Below are positions 43,882 to 52,263 of a DNA stretch of 64,000 bases, in pieces (the first letter of the stretch is position 1; each line of letters begins with the position of its first letter). A program made the translations under genes and the position numbers. This DNA is from Streptomyces ardesiacus (GTDB lineage Bacteria > Actinomycetota > Actinomycetes > Streptomycetales > Streptomycetaceae). The notes below the pieces were generated by a model. The model was not told the DNA's origin. It ran no database searches and worked only from the letters and a program-made list of their open reading frames with translations. Location of the stretch: contig NZ_BEWC01000003.1 in assembly GCF_003112575.1 (NCBI RefSeq), forward strand, positions 372,001 to 436,000, written 5' to 3'.

Positions 43882-43978
43882 ACGCCGACGCTACGCGCCA
43901 ACTCAGGTTTGAACAGCGGCAATCGGGGCATTACTGGCTGCCCCAAGGTGCCTGGTCGCACGGCTGTCCGGACCTGGG

Positions 43979-45418
43979 TCAGTCCTTGTTCGGGTGGATG
44001 ATCTGCCACTCCTGGTCGTCGGTGTTGGTGCACTTGGCGATGTTCAGCGGGGTCTCGGTGCCGCCGTTCTGGCCCTTCACGTTCAGGCACAGGTGGTTGC
44101 TCGCGTAGTTGCGGATCCAGTAGTCGCCGCTCTCCTGCTTGTCGACCCACCAGAGCTGGTTGTCGGCCATCGTGCCGTCGCAGTGGAACTCGGCGATCCC
44201 CGTGCCCTCGGGACGGGCCCCGAACTCCCCGAGGTCCATGCAGAACTCGTCCGTGGCGTTGCGGATCTGGAAGAGGTCCGCCCCGCCGGGGCCGCCCTTC
44301 TTGTACTTCACCTCGAGGTGCCAGTACTCGTTGTCGCCCTCTTCGTGGCAGTTGGCCTGCTGGACGACCCCGTTGATCTGGCCCTTGCCCCGTCCGGGGA
44401 TGTCGGCGCACATGTGGGTGGTGGCGTTGCGCAGCATGACGTTCCGGGCGGGGACCACCGGCTTCACGGCGGGCTTCGCGGGTTTCTTGTCCCCCCCGTC
44501 ACCGCCGCCGGAACCTCCTCCTCCGCCGCCGCCCGCGTCGTCCTTCCCGGTCTCCTCCGCGGCCGGCTGCTCGGGCTCGGCGGCGGGTGCGGACTCGGCG
44601 CTGCTGGGCAGGGTCTCCGGGGTGGCACTGGGGGACAGCGCCACGCCCGCCTGCTGCGTCTGCTCGGTGGCACTGGTGCGGACCTGCGGCTTGTACGCGA
44701 TCCAGATCATCACGAACGCCACCGCGACCGCGACGAAGATGCCCAGGAACGTCGCCAGCCAGCGCGGCAGGAACCCCCGCTGCACATACGTGCCCTCGAC
44801 GCCGGTGGGATCCACCCCGGAGCGCCGTACCGCGAGCGTGTACGGGCGTTCCTCCTTCGCCCCGAACCAGATGATCCGCTTCGGCTTCAGCGTCGTCTCC
44901 ACGAACGCCGCACGCCCCGGCTCGATCTGCACGTTCGACGGCCGGATCTCGTACGACAGATGGTCGCCCGTGTCGCTGCCCGCGACCGACGCCGTCACCT
45001 TCGTGTTCCCCAGGTTGTCCACCGCCAGCCGCGGCCGGCCCCGGAAACGCCCCTTCACCGTCGGCGGCACCAACTCCGCCCGCACCTCGGTGAACGCCGT
45101 GATCGTGAGGTTCCCCTCCGGCACCGTCACCGCGTCCGGATGCTCCGTCGGCGTGATCCGCACCGCGTACGGATTCGGCCCCGCCACCGCGTCCGACGTA
45201 CGCGGCGGAGCGAACGTCAGCTCCACGGTGCCGGTCGTGCCGGGATACAGGCGCAGCGTCTGCGGCTCCACCGTCGTCCAGGGCGCGATGTCCCCGACGG
45301 GCTCGAAGCGGTACTCGTCCACCACGTCACCGGTGTTGCGCACCCGCAGCCGTACGCTCGTGGTGCTGCCGGGGTCCACGGTCGCGGACGCGGGCTCCAG
45401 GGAAGTCCAAAGGCTCAT
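43979..45418 (-). CDS. membrane-anchored NEW3/Ig-like and ricin-B-like lectin protein (copy B)
   Basis: 479 aa from ATG 45418. Residues 1-275 are almost identical to copy A, including the membrane segment. The linker then diverges, being richer in Gly/Ala, and the ricin-B-like domain (EGDNEYWHLEVKYKKGGPGG ... ADNQLWWVDKQESGDYWIRN) is clearly related but distinct. It begins 15 nt beyond the stop of the DUF4157 gene on the same strand and so sits in that operon. Two lectin heads on the same anchor suggest recognition of two different glycans. Confidence 0.85.
   Translation of the reverse strand: MSLWTSLEPASATVDPGSTTSVRLRVRNTGDVVDEYRFEPVGDIAPWTTVEPQTLRLYPGTTGTVELTFAPPRTSDAVAGPNPYAVRITPTEHPDAVTVPEGNLTITAFTEVRAELVPPTVKGRFRGRPRLAVDNLGNTKVTASVAGSDTGDHLSYEIRPSNVQIEPGRAAFVETTLKPKRIIWFGAKEERPYTLAVRRSGVDPTGVEGTYVQRGFLPRWLATFLGIFVAVAVAFVMIWIAYKPQVRTSATEQTQQAGVALSPSATPETLPSSAESAPAAEPEQPAAEETGKDDAGGGGGGGSGGGDGGDKKPAKPAVKPVVPARNVMLRNATTHMCADIPGRGKGQINGVVQQANCHEEGDNEYWHLEVKYKKGGPGGADLFQIRNATDEFCMDLGEFGARPEGTGIAEFHCDGTMADNQLWWVDKQESGDYWIRNYASNHLCLNVKGQNGGTETPLNIAKCTNTDDQEWQIIHPNKD
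44848..45226. repeat. 379-nt near-identical direct repeat, copy B
   Basis: Second copy of the repeat at 43311-43689. Silent positions are also conserved, which points to recent duplication or gene conversion rather than selection alone. Confidence 0.92.
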
Positions 45419-45433
45419 CGGATCCGTACCGTT

Positions 45434-46105
45434 CTACTCCGTGTCGTCCGCGTGGTCCGTGGCCGCTGCCCGGGCCTCGACGGACGGGGCGATCTTCCTG
45501 CCCGCCCCGAAGGCGGCGCCGTCGGCCTCCGCGGCCCGTTCGGAGCCCTGGCCCGGGTCGGTCACGGCGAGCCCGGCACCGTTGTCGTTGCCCGTCTCGC
45601 GCACGCCCGCCAGGTTCTCCTTGACGTGTCCCAGCTCGTGGCCGATGACGTCCTTGCGGCCGGCCGCCTGCGGGCCGAGGAAGACGTGGGTGCCGACCGT
45701 CATCGCCTGGGCGCCCAGGGCCGCGGTGGCGCGCTGGGCCACCGGGTTGTCGTGGACGCGGGTGGGGGAGAGGTCGGTCTGGTAGAACGACTCCGCCTCG
45801 GAGCGGATGGACCCTCCGAGCGGGCTGCTCGGCGTGGCCATGGCCTCGTTGAGGAGCTGGACCTGGCCCTGCGGGCTCTTGTCGTCGAACCCGTCGTGTC
45901 CGCAGCCCGCGCCGTGCTGGTGCGTCTCCTGGCCGATGAGCCGCTGCACGGCGTGGTTGCCGACGGAACGCTGGAGCGCCATGACCGCCGCCGGGGTCAT
46001 CGGAGCGCCGCTCACCCCGGTGGTGGGCGCGGTCGCGGGCCGGTGCGGAGGCCGACCACCCCGCACGGCCTTCTGCTCGGTGGCTTCCTCGTGCGCGCGC
46101 ACCAT
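45434..46105 (-). CDS. DUF4157 (eCIS core) protein with HExxH motif
   Basis: 223 aa from ATG 46105; nearby GTG codons are alternative starts. An N-terminal helix carries MALQRSVGNHAVQRLIG, a motif typical of CIS-associated DUF4157 proteins. The DUF4157 domain follows with TDLSPTRVHDNPVAQRATAA, LGAQAMTVGTHVFLGPQAAG and the intact zinc-protease motif VIGHELGHVKEN. DUF4157 is the most characteristic non-structural marker of extracellular CIS loci and may be a protease cargo or processing factor. It lies between the coiled-coil gene and lectin copy B, all minus strand. Confidence 0.9.
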   Translation of the reverse strand: MVRAHEEATEQKAVRGGRPPHRPATAPTTGVSGAPMTPAAVMALQRSVGNHAVQRLIGQETHQHGAGCGHDGFDDKSPQGQVQLLNEAMATPSSPLGGSIRSEAESFYQTDLSPTRVHDNPVAQRATAALGAQAMTVGTHVFLGPQAAGRKDVIGHELGHVKENLAGVRETGNDNGAGLAVTDPGQGSERAAEADGAAFGAGRKIAPSVEARAAATDHADDTE

Positions 46106-46231
46106 GGCTCCCTTCGACACGAACGTGTGGCCACCACCAGCCCTACCGGAGGGCACCCGCTCCCGACAGGTCCCCGAGGGCAACGCCGGGGGCAGGGCAC
46201 CGCAGTTGACCCCGTCCCCGGCGGTGGGGAC

Positions 46232-49129
46232 TCAGAGCGAGGAGAGCGCCTTGGCTATCGCCTCTTCCCATTCGGTCTGCTGGTCGGGGTCGTTGAGCGA
46301 CGCCTCCCACTCCGGCTCCGTCTGGTTGTGGTGGTCCGGGCCGCACTTGAGGGTCTTGAGGAAGTCGCGGGCCTTGCGCCGGATGTCGTCGGGGACGTTC
46401 TCACTCGCGGGAACGGCCGGTCCGGCCGCCTGCGCGTAGATCTCCTGCGCGTTGAGCTGCCGCTTCCCCTGCTTGATGGCGTGCGTCACCATGACCGCCT
46501 CCTTCCACGCGTCGCTCCTTCTGCCCCGTCCGTCCTCGTCCAGCCTGGGCTTCTCGGACGCCGGTGTTCCTTCCTGGGGCGTAGTGGTCCGGGCGTGCTT
46601 CTGGTAGTCGCGCACCGAGTTGTAGCGCTTGTTCGCCTTCTTCACGCCCTTCTTGGCCGCGAGGCCGCCCAGGCCCAGCGCCGTGCCGGCGGCCATCACG
46701 CCGGGCACGATGCCACCGGAGACCGCTCCTGTCGCGGCCGCGATCGCCACGGCACCGGCTGCGGTCCGCGCGACGTTGCCGCCCAGGGCGAGGGACCGGT
46801 GCGTGAGTTTCCTCTTCTTCTTCTCCACCGCGTAGTCCCGTCCGGCGGCCAGATGCTCCAGCAGCTCCTTCCTGAGGCCGTCGATGCGGGTGCGCTCGTT
46901 CTCGACGGCCTGCAGGGCCTCCGCCTCCTCGCCGGGCCGGGCGGCCGCCAGCCTCACCGAGGTCCCGGCCAGTGCGGTGTTGGCCGCCCCCAGTTCGTTC
47001 AGGACGTCTTGGAGTTTCCGGCCGCGCTGGGCGACTTCACCCTTGAAGTGCTCCTTGAGCTCGTTGCGCTGGGCACGGGTGTTCTTCAGGGCCCTCACTT
47101 CGCGGCCGGCGGTCAGGGTGGAGAACGCGACGGTGAGGGCGCCGCTGGCGTCGCCGAGTTCCGCCACCCCGGACGCGCCCTTGGCGGTCCTGATGAGGTT
47201 GTCGCTGATCTTCACGCCGTCGTTGACGGTCATGAGGGTGTTCGTCGTCCCGGCGAGGGGCTTGGTGTTCACGTTCTTCCGGTGCCCGTGGGACGCCGGG
47301 CCCTTTTCGTGGCGCTTTCCGACCGAGTCCTTGTACGTCACCACGTCGTTGAAGGCGCCGGTGAAGTCGCTCGCCAGGTTGATCGGGTTCTCGACGTCCT
47401 GCTGGATGGTGGTGTTGCGCGCCGTCCCGGTGTCCCCGAGCTTCGTCGCCTCCGCCCGATGCGTTCCGCTGTACGGCGAGCTGAGGCGGAGCGCCACCGT
47501 GTCGGGCTGGTCGATCCACGGCTTGGCCTTGGCGGCGCCCTTCTTGATCGCGCCCCCGACACGCTTGCCCAGGGACTGGCCCGCCTTGTCGGTGCTCGCC
47601 GCTTCCGTCCCGTTCTTCTTCGCGGCTTCCGCCGCGGCCTCCTCCTTCGCCTTCTTCTCCGCCTCCTCCTTCGCCTTCTTCTCCGCCTCCTGGGCCTTCT
47701 TCGCCGCGCTCATCGCGTCCGACGCCGTGGTCTGGGCCGCCCTCTGGTCCTGCTGCCGCTGCCCCGCGGCCGCCGCCCTGTTCTGTGCCGCGGTCGCGTC
47801 CTGCGCGTGTTTCTGCTCCTCGGCGCGGGCCTGGGACACCTGCCGCCGCCGCTCCTGCGCGGTGTTCTCGTGCCGCTGGGCGTTGGCCTGGGCCTGGGCC
47901 GCCTGCTCCATCGCCTTGTCGGCGGCCTCCTTGTGCTTTTCCGCCTCGCGCTCGGCCTTGCCGCGCTCCTGCGCCGCCTCGTCGGCCTCCCTGTCCCGCA
48001 GCGCCGCCAGCTCCCGGGCCTTCTTCGCCTGCTCCTCCGCCGTGCTCCGAACTTCGGCACACTCGGCCGCTTCGCCCTCGGCCTCCTTCTTCGAGGCGTC
48101 GGCGTCGCCGGCCTCCCCCTTGCGCAGAGCGGCGTCCTTCTGGGCCGCCCCCGCCTGCCTCAGCGCGGCCTCTGCCGCGGCGGCCCACTGCTTCACCCTC
48201 TCGGCGATCTCGGCCTCCGCCTCGGCCTCCACCTCGGCCTTGGCCGCCTTCTGCAGCGCCTGGTCCTGGGCCTCCGCCCTCGTCCGCGCCTCGGCCTCGG
48301 CGGCCTTCTGCTTCTCCCCGGCCTCCTTGGCCTCCTTCTGGAGCCGCTTCACCCGTTCCTCGGCGGCCTTCTGCTTCTCCCTGGCCTCGTCGGCCAGCTT
48401 CTGGAAGCGCGCCGCCCTGTCCTCGGCGTCCTTCCGCTCCTTCTCGGCCTTCTCGGCCCTCTCCGTGTACATCCGCTCGTCGTCACGGGCCTTCTCGGCC
48501 TCCTGGCGTTTCCCCCGCTCGGTCCCCCGGAACCCGCTCGCCCTGGCCTCGGCCGCCCGCTGCTCCCCGGTCTTCCTGCGGGCCGCCCCGGTGTGCAGGT
48601 CCGCGTCTGCGCGCGACTTCTCCCCGTCCCGCTCGGCGGCCTCCGCCTCCGTCGTGAGCCGGTGCGCCCTGCCCCGGGCCTCCGCCGCCTTCTTGTGCGC
48701 CTCGACGGCTTCCCCGGACGCGTTCCACACCTCGGTCTCGGCGGCCGCCCGGCCCAGCGACGCTTCCGTGACCTTCGCCTTCTGGGCGGCCACCTCGTCC
48801 ACGGCCGCCTGCTGCTCGGCCGCCGTGTCCGCGCCCCCGCCGGACTCACGGGCCGGCCGCTCGGTCTCCGTCACCGGCGTGATCTGCAGGTCGTCCACCG
48901 GCGCCGCGGTCGCCCGCGCCACCACCGCGCCCGGGGGGAGCTGCGCCGTGCCGCCCGCGCGCTGGATCGCCGTACCGGCCCCCCGCCGGATCGCCGTGGC
49001 GACGGCCCGGTTCCCCGCCGCGGCCTGCAGCGAGGCCAACGGCGGTCGCGGACGGCCCTGCGGACGGGTGCGGGCCGGGGGCTCCCCGGCCACGCGGTGC
49101 CCCGGCGTCTGGTTCAAGCGGTCCGACAC
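46232..49129 (-). CDS. 965-aa Ala/Glu/Lys-rich coiled-coil protein, candidate CIS cargo
   Basis: 965 aa from GTG 49129, with AGGAAGGGA 6 nt upstream. Residues 1-75 are Arg/Pro-rich and contain LASLQAAAGNRAVATAIRRG, the same LQ-xxxGN-AV pattern as the DUF4157 protein, then TAIQRAGG. Residues about 105-540 are an uninterrupted highly charged coiled coil ending in EKKAKEEAEKKAKEEAAAEA. From 560 to 770 is a mixed region (DKAGQSLGKRVGGAIKKGAA ... VENPINLASDFTGAFNDVVT). A glycine-rich hydrophobic stretch, possibly membrane-active, lies at about 815-855. The last 100 residues are acidic. No known enzyme motif is seen. It is the first gene of the minus-strand block. I infer an effector or scaffold. 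Confidence 0.85.
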   Translation of the reverse strand: MSDRLNQTPGHRVAGEPPARTRPQGRPRPPLASLQAAAGNRAVATAIRRGAGTAIQRAGGTAQLPPGAVVARATAAPVDDLQITPVTETERPARESGGGADTAAEQQAAVDEVAAQKAKVTEASLGRAAAETEVWNASGEAVEAHKKAAEARGRAHRLTTEAEAAERDGEKSRADADLHTGAARRKTGEQRAAEARASGFRGTERGKRQEAEKARDDERMYTERAEKAEKERKDAEDRAARFQKLADEAREKQKAAEERVKRLQKEAKEAGEKQKAAEAEARTRAEAQDQALQKAAKAEVEAEAEAEIAERVKQWAAAAEAALRQAGAAQKDAALRKGEAGDADASKKEAEGEAAECAEVRSTAEEQAKKARELAALRDREADEAAQERGKAEREAEKHKEAADKAMEQAAQAQANAQRHENTAQERRRQVSQARAEEQKHAQDATAAQNRAAAAGQRQQDQRAAQTTASDAMSAAKKAQEAEKKAKEEAEKKAKEEAAAEAAKKNGTEAASTDKAGQSLGKRVGGAIKKGAAKAKPWIDQPDTVALRLSSPYSGTHRAEATKLGDTGTARNTTIQQDVENPINLASDFTGAFNDVVTYKDSVGKRHEKGPASHGHRKNVNTKPLAGTTNTLMTVNDGVKISDNLIRTAKGASGVAELGDASGALTVAFSTLTAGREVRALKNTRAQRNELKEHFKGEVAQRGRKLQDVLNELGAANTALAGTSVRLAAARPGEEAEALQAVENERTRIDGLRKELLEHLAAGRDYAVEKKKRKLTHRSLALGGNVARTAAGAVAIAAATGAVSGGIVPGVMAAGTALGLGGLAAKKGVKKANKRYNSVRDYQKHARTTTPQEGTPASEKPRLDEDGRGRRSDAWKEAVMVTHAIKQGKRQLNAQEIYAQAAGPAVPASENVPDDIRRKARDFLKTLKCGPDHHNQTEPEWEASLNDPDQQTEWEEAIAKALSSL

Positions 49130-49460
49130 GGACGTTCCCTTCCTGACACCACGTCACCGTCGCCGCCCGCACCGGGCGGCGCCCCGGCGCGGCAGGGCGG
49201 CGCGCCCCGGTAACGGGGCTCGATCGCAAGATGACATCCTGGCGAACTGGCAGTCGACACAAGATGTTGAATCAGAAACGCCGGGCGACCGCCAGGGGTC
49301 TTGGAGGGGAAGGACCGGGAAGGGCCGGGAGTCTGCCCCTACGGGCACGACCAGGGGCAATGACCGTGCCCCCGCTCCGGCACCGAAGGACGTTTCGGCC
49401 GCGGCAACGCGCGCGTGAGTCTGAGGGGCGTCCTGTCTCGTACCCCGAGGAGAGCAGAGC
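49130..49460. promoter_or_regulatory. divergent promoter region between the accessory and structural CIS operons
   Basis: This 331-nt region has no supported gene. It is AT-richer around 49215-49290. A minus-strand promoter candidate is TTGTGT with a 17-nt spacer and GGATGT (about 49264-49236). It must serve both the accessory block (minus) and the sheath-to-CisA operon (plus). Confidence 0.4.
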
Positions 49461-51068
49461 ATGCCGTCCTACCTGTCGCCCGGCGTCTACGTCGAGGAGG
49501 TGGCCAGCGGCTCGCGCCCGATCGAGGGAGTGGGCACGTCGGTGGCGGCCTTCGTCGGTCTCGCCCCGACCGGCCCGCTGAACGAGCCCACCCTGGTGAC
49601 CAACTGGACGCAGTACGTCGCGGCCTTCGGTGACTTCACCGGCGGGTACTACCTCGCGCACTCCGTCTACGGGTTCTTCAACAACGGCGGTTCCGCCGCC
49701 TACGTCGTCCGCGTCGGCGGCTCCGCCGAGGACGCCGGCGTCGGCGACGCCGCGGCCGGCACCGGCGCCCCCGCCGCCGTCACCGGCGGCATGACCAAGG
49801 CCGCGCTGCCCGCCGCCGAGCCCAAGCAGCTCGGTACGTTCTCCGTGACGGCCACCGCCGCAGGCCAGAGCGGCCCGCTGACCGTCGAGGTCGCCGACCC
49901 CGAGGGCGAGGGCCCCGCCGAGCGGTTCAAGCTGATCGTCAAGGACGGCGACAAGCCGGTCGAGACCTTCGACGTGAGCGCCAAGAAGGGCAACCGCTCC
50001 TACGTCGTCACCCAGGTCAAGGAGCGCTCCAAGCTCATCACCGTGACCGAGGCCGCGCCCGCCGCGCAGCTGGTCCGTCCGGAGAACCAGACCCTGACGC
50101 TGCCCGCGCCGCCGTCCGCCGCCCCCGCCGTCCCGGCCGGGCAGGGCGAGATCGCGCAGCCCGGTCCGACCGAGTACATCGGCGACTCCGCGGACCGCAC
50201 CGGCTTCGGCGGCCTCGAGGCGATCGACGAGATCTCCATGGTCGCGGTGCCCGACCTGATGGCCGCCTACCAGCGCGGCGCGATCGACCTGGAGGCCGTC
50301 AAGGCCGTCCAGCTCGGCCTCATAGCCCACTGCGAGCTGATGGGCGACCGCGTCGCCATCATCGACCCGCCGCCCAGCCAGAACGCCCGTCAGATCCGCG
50401 TCTGGCGCCAGGAGACGGCCGGCTACGACTCCAAGTACGCCGCCCTGTACTACCCCTGGATCAAGTCGTTCGACCCGGCCACCGGCCAGTCCCGCCTGGT
50501 CCCGCCGAGCGGCCACGTCGCCGGCATCTGGGCGCGCAACGACTCCGAGCGCGGCGTGCACAAGGCCCCCGCCAACGAGGTCGTCCGCGGCGCCGTCGAC
50601 CTGGAGCTGCAGATCACCCGCGGCGAGCAGGACCTGCTCAACCCGATCGGCGTCAACTGCATCCGCTCCTTCCCCGGCCGCGGCATCCGCGTCTGGGGTG
50701 CCCGCACCCTCTCCTCCGACCCGGCGTGGCGCTACCTGAACATCCGCCGGTACTTCAACTACCTGGAGGAGTCGATCCTGATCGGCACCCAGTGGGTGGT
50801 GTTCGAGCCGAACGACCACAACCTCTGGGCCCGCATCCGCCGCAACATCTCCGCGTTCCTGGTCAACGAGTGGCGCAGCGGCGCCCTGTTCGGCCAGAGC
50901 GCGTCCGAGGCCTACTACGTCAAGTGCGACGAGGAGACCAACCCGCCGGAGTCGGTGGACCTCGGCCGGGTCGTGTGCGAGATCGGCATCGCGCCGGTCA
51001 AGCCCGCCGAGTTCGTGATCTTCCGGCTGGCCCAGTTCTCCAGCGGCGGCGGGGAGCTGGAGGAGTAG
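49461..51068 (+). CDS. contractile tail sheath protein (Cis2-like)
   Basis: 535 aa from ATG 49461, with GAGGAGAGCAG upstream. The sheath N-terminus is SYLSPGVYVEEVASGSRPIE, followed by TSVAAFVGLAPTGPLNEPTL. The C-terminal sheath domain contains NCIRSFPGRGIRVWGARTLS, WRYLNIRRYFNYLEESI and the handshake end IGIAPVKPAEFVIFRLAQFS. It polymerises around the tube and contracts. Residues about 95-235 are an inserted variable domain on the particle surface. This is the only sheath gene, unlike AFP/PVC systems, which have three. Confidence 0.97.
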   Translation: MPSYLSPGVYVEEVASGSRPIEGVGTSVAAFVGLAPTGPLNEPTLVTNWTQYVAAFGDFTGGYYLAHSVYGFFNNGGSAAYVVRVGGSAEDAGVGDAAAGTGAPAAVTGGMTKAALPAAEPKQLGTFSVTATAAGQSGPLTVEVADPEGEGPAERFKLIVKDGDKPVETFDVSAKKGNRSYVVTQVKERSKLITVTEAAPAAQLVRPENQTLTLPAPPSAAPAVPAGQGEIAQPGPTEYIGDSADRTGFGGLEAIDEISMVAVPDLMAAYQRGAIDLEAVKAVQLGLIAHCELMGDRVAIIDPPPSQNARQIRVWRQETAGYDSKYAALYYPWIKSFDPATGQSRLVPPSGHVAGIWARNDSERGVHKAPANEVVRGAVDLELQITRGEQDLLNPIGVNCIRSFPGRGIRVWGARTLSSDPAWRYLNIRRYFNYLEESILIGTQWVVFEPNDHNLWARIRRNISAFLVNEWRSGALFGQSASEAYYVKCDEETNPPESVDLGRVVCEIGIAPVKPAEFVIFRLAQFSSGGGELEE

Positions 51069-51125
51069 CGAGCGCCGCTCCGCCCCGTACGCCATCGTCA
51101 AGAGCCTCAGAAGGACTGAGAACAC

Positions 51126-51572
51126 ATGAGTCTGAACCCCGGTGACTCCCTTACTTCACACAATTTCGGTCTCCAGATCGACGGCGTGATGATCGAGTAC
51201 CTCTCCGAGGTCAACGGCATCACCCTCGAGCAGGACGTCATCAAGTACCCGCAGAACAACGGCGCGACCGGCAAGCTCGAGATCGCCGTGATGCCGGGTT
51301 CGGCGAAGGACGGCTCCTGCACCGTCGTCCGCGGTATGACCCAGTCGTCCGCGTTCACGCAGTGGATCAACGACTCGCTCGAGGGCCGCATGTCCTCCGC
51401 CCGCAAGAACGCCTCGATCATCGTGATGGACTACGAGGACAACCCGGTCAAGCGGTACAACCTGCGCAACGCCTGGTGCAGCAAGCTCGACATGAGCCCG
51501 GTGAAGGCCGGTGAGGCCTCCGCGCTGACCGAGACCGTCACCATCGTGTTCGAAGAACTGGTCATCGAGTAA
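51126..51572 (+). CDS. inner tube protein (Cis1-like)
   Basis: 148 aa from ATG 51126, 57 nt after the sheath gene. It belongs to the phage T4 gp19-like tail tube family: SLTSHNFGLQIDGVMIEYLS, GATGKLEIAVMPGSAKDG, FTQWINDSLEG and the terminal strand SALTETVTIVFEELVIE. Hexamers stack into the hollow tube that carries cargo. The stop overlaps the next gene's ATG (TAATG). Confidence 0.96.
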   Translation: MSLNPGDSLTSHNFGLQIDGVMIEYLSEVNGITLEQDVIKYPQNNGATGKLEIAVMPGSAKDGSCTVVRGMTQSSAFTQWINDSLEGRMSSARKNASIIVMDYEDNPVKRYNLRNAWCSKLDMSPVKAGEASALTETVTIVFEELVIE

Positions 51573-52105
51573 TGCGGCGTATGGCTGCCAAGGCACCCGC
51601 CGCGGCACCCCAGGCCGCGGCGGCGGGAGCGGACTTCCCCCGTTCGGCTCCCGCCGCCGCGCCGGCGGAGTCACCGGCCGGTCCGCCGGCCGGTGCTCCC
51701 GCCGGGCCGCCCGTCGACACGGCGCCCCGGCAGGAACTGCGGACCGAGTTCCCCTTCGAGCTGCCGCGCGGGTACGTCGACGACTCCGGCACGGTGCACC
51801 GGGACGGCGTGATGCGCCTGTCGACGGCCCGGGACGAGCTGATCCCGCTGCGCGACGTGCGGGTGCAGGAGAACCCGGCGTACCTGTCGGTGGTGCTGCT
51901 CGGCCGGGTCATCACCCGGCTGGGCACGCTGCCGTCGGTGCACGACGGCATCGTGGAGAACATGTTCGCCTCCGACCTGGCGTTCCTCCAGGACTTCTAC
52001 CGCCAGATCAACGCGGAGGGGCACACCCGCGCGGCCGTCGCCTGCCCGCACTGCTCGGAGGCCTTCGAGGTGGAACTCGGCGGGAGCCGCCTGGGGGAAT
52101 CGTGA
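51572..52105 (+). CDS. CIS small assembly protein with Pro/Ala N-terminus
   Basis: 177 aa from ATG 51572 (or ATG 51581). The first 50 residues are Ala/Pro-rich. The rest is ordered: TEFPFELPRGYVDDSGTVHR, GVMRLSTARDELIPLRDVRV, YLSVVLLGRVITRLG, and DLAFLQDFYRQINA. The end has a single CPHC pair in a strand (AVACPHCSEAFEVEL), like half a zinc finger. Similar small proteins between tube and hub genes act as tail assembly chaperones in phages. I infer that role by position. It overlaps both neighbours by 1-4 nt. Confidence 0.8.
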   Translation: MRRMAAKAPAAAPQAAAAGADFPRSAPAAAPAESPAGPPAGAPAGPPVDTAPRQELRTEFPFELPRGYVDDSGTVHRDGVMRLSTARDELIPLRDVRVQENPAYLSVVLLGRVITRLGTLPSVHDGIVENMFASDLAFLQDFYRQINAEGHTRAAVACPHCSEAFEVELGGSRLGES

Positions 52106-52260
52106 CGTACGCGACCGACCGGCTGCACGAGGAGATCGCGTACGTCGCCTACCACTTCCACTGGAGCCTGGAGGCGATCCTGGACCTGGAACACCAGGAC
52201 CGCCGCCGGTACACGGACCAGATCGCGTCCCTCGTGACGCGTGGCACGGCGGAGGGCTGA
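52102..52260 (+). CDS. 52-aa DUF6760-like CIS protein
   Basis: 52 aa from GTG 52102, overlapping the previous stop by 4 nt (GTGA). The sequence DRLHEEIAYVAYHFHWSLEA followed by ILDLEHQDRRRYTDQI is the recognisable core of the small DUF6760-type proteins found in contractile loci at this position; AFP/PVC systems have a similarly tiny sixth gene. Tight coupling on both sides (4 nt to the next gene) supports a real gene. Function unknown; probably baseplate or tube assembly. Confidence 0.85.
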   Translation: MTYATDRLHEEIAYVAYHFHWSLEAILDLEHQDRRRYTDQIASLVTRGTAEG

Positions 52261-52263
52261 TCG

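Noticed and set aside
43994..49213. A 1739-codon plus-strand open frame across the lectin, DUF4157 and coiled-coil genes
   Set aside because: It is antisense to three well-supported genes and has repetitive Arg/Leu/Gly composition with no domain.
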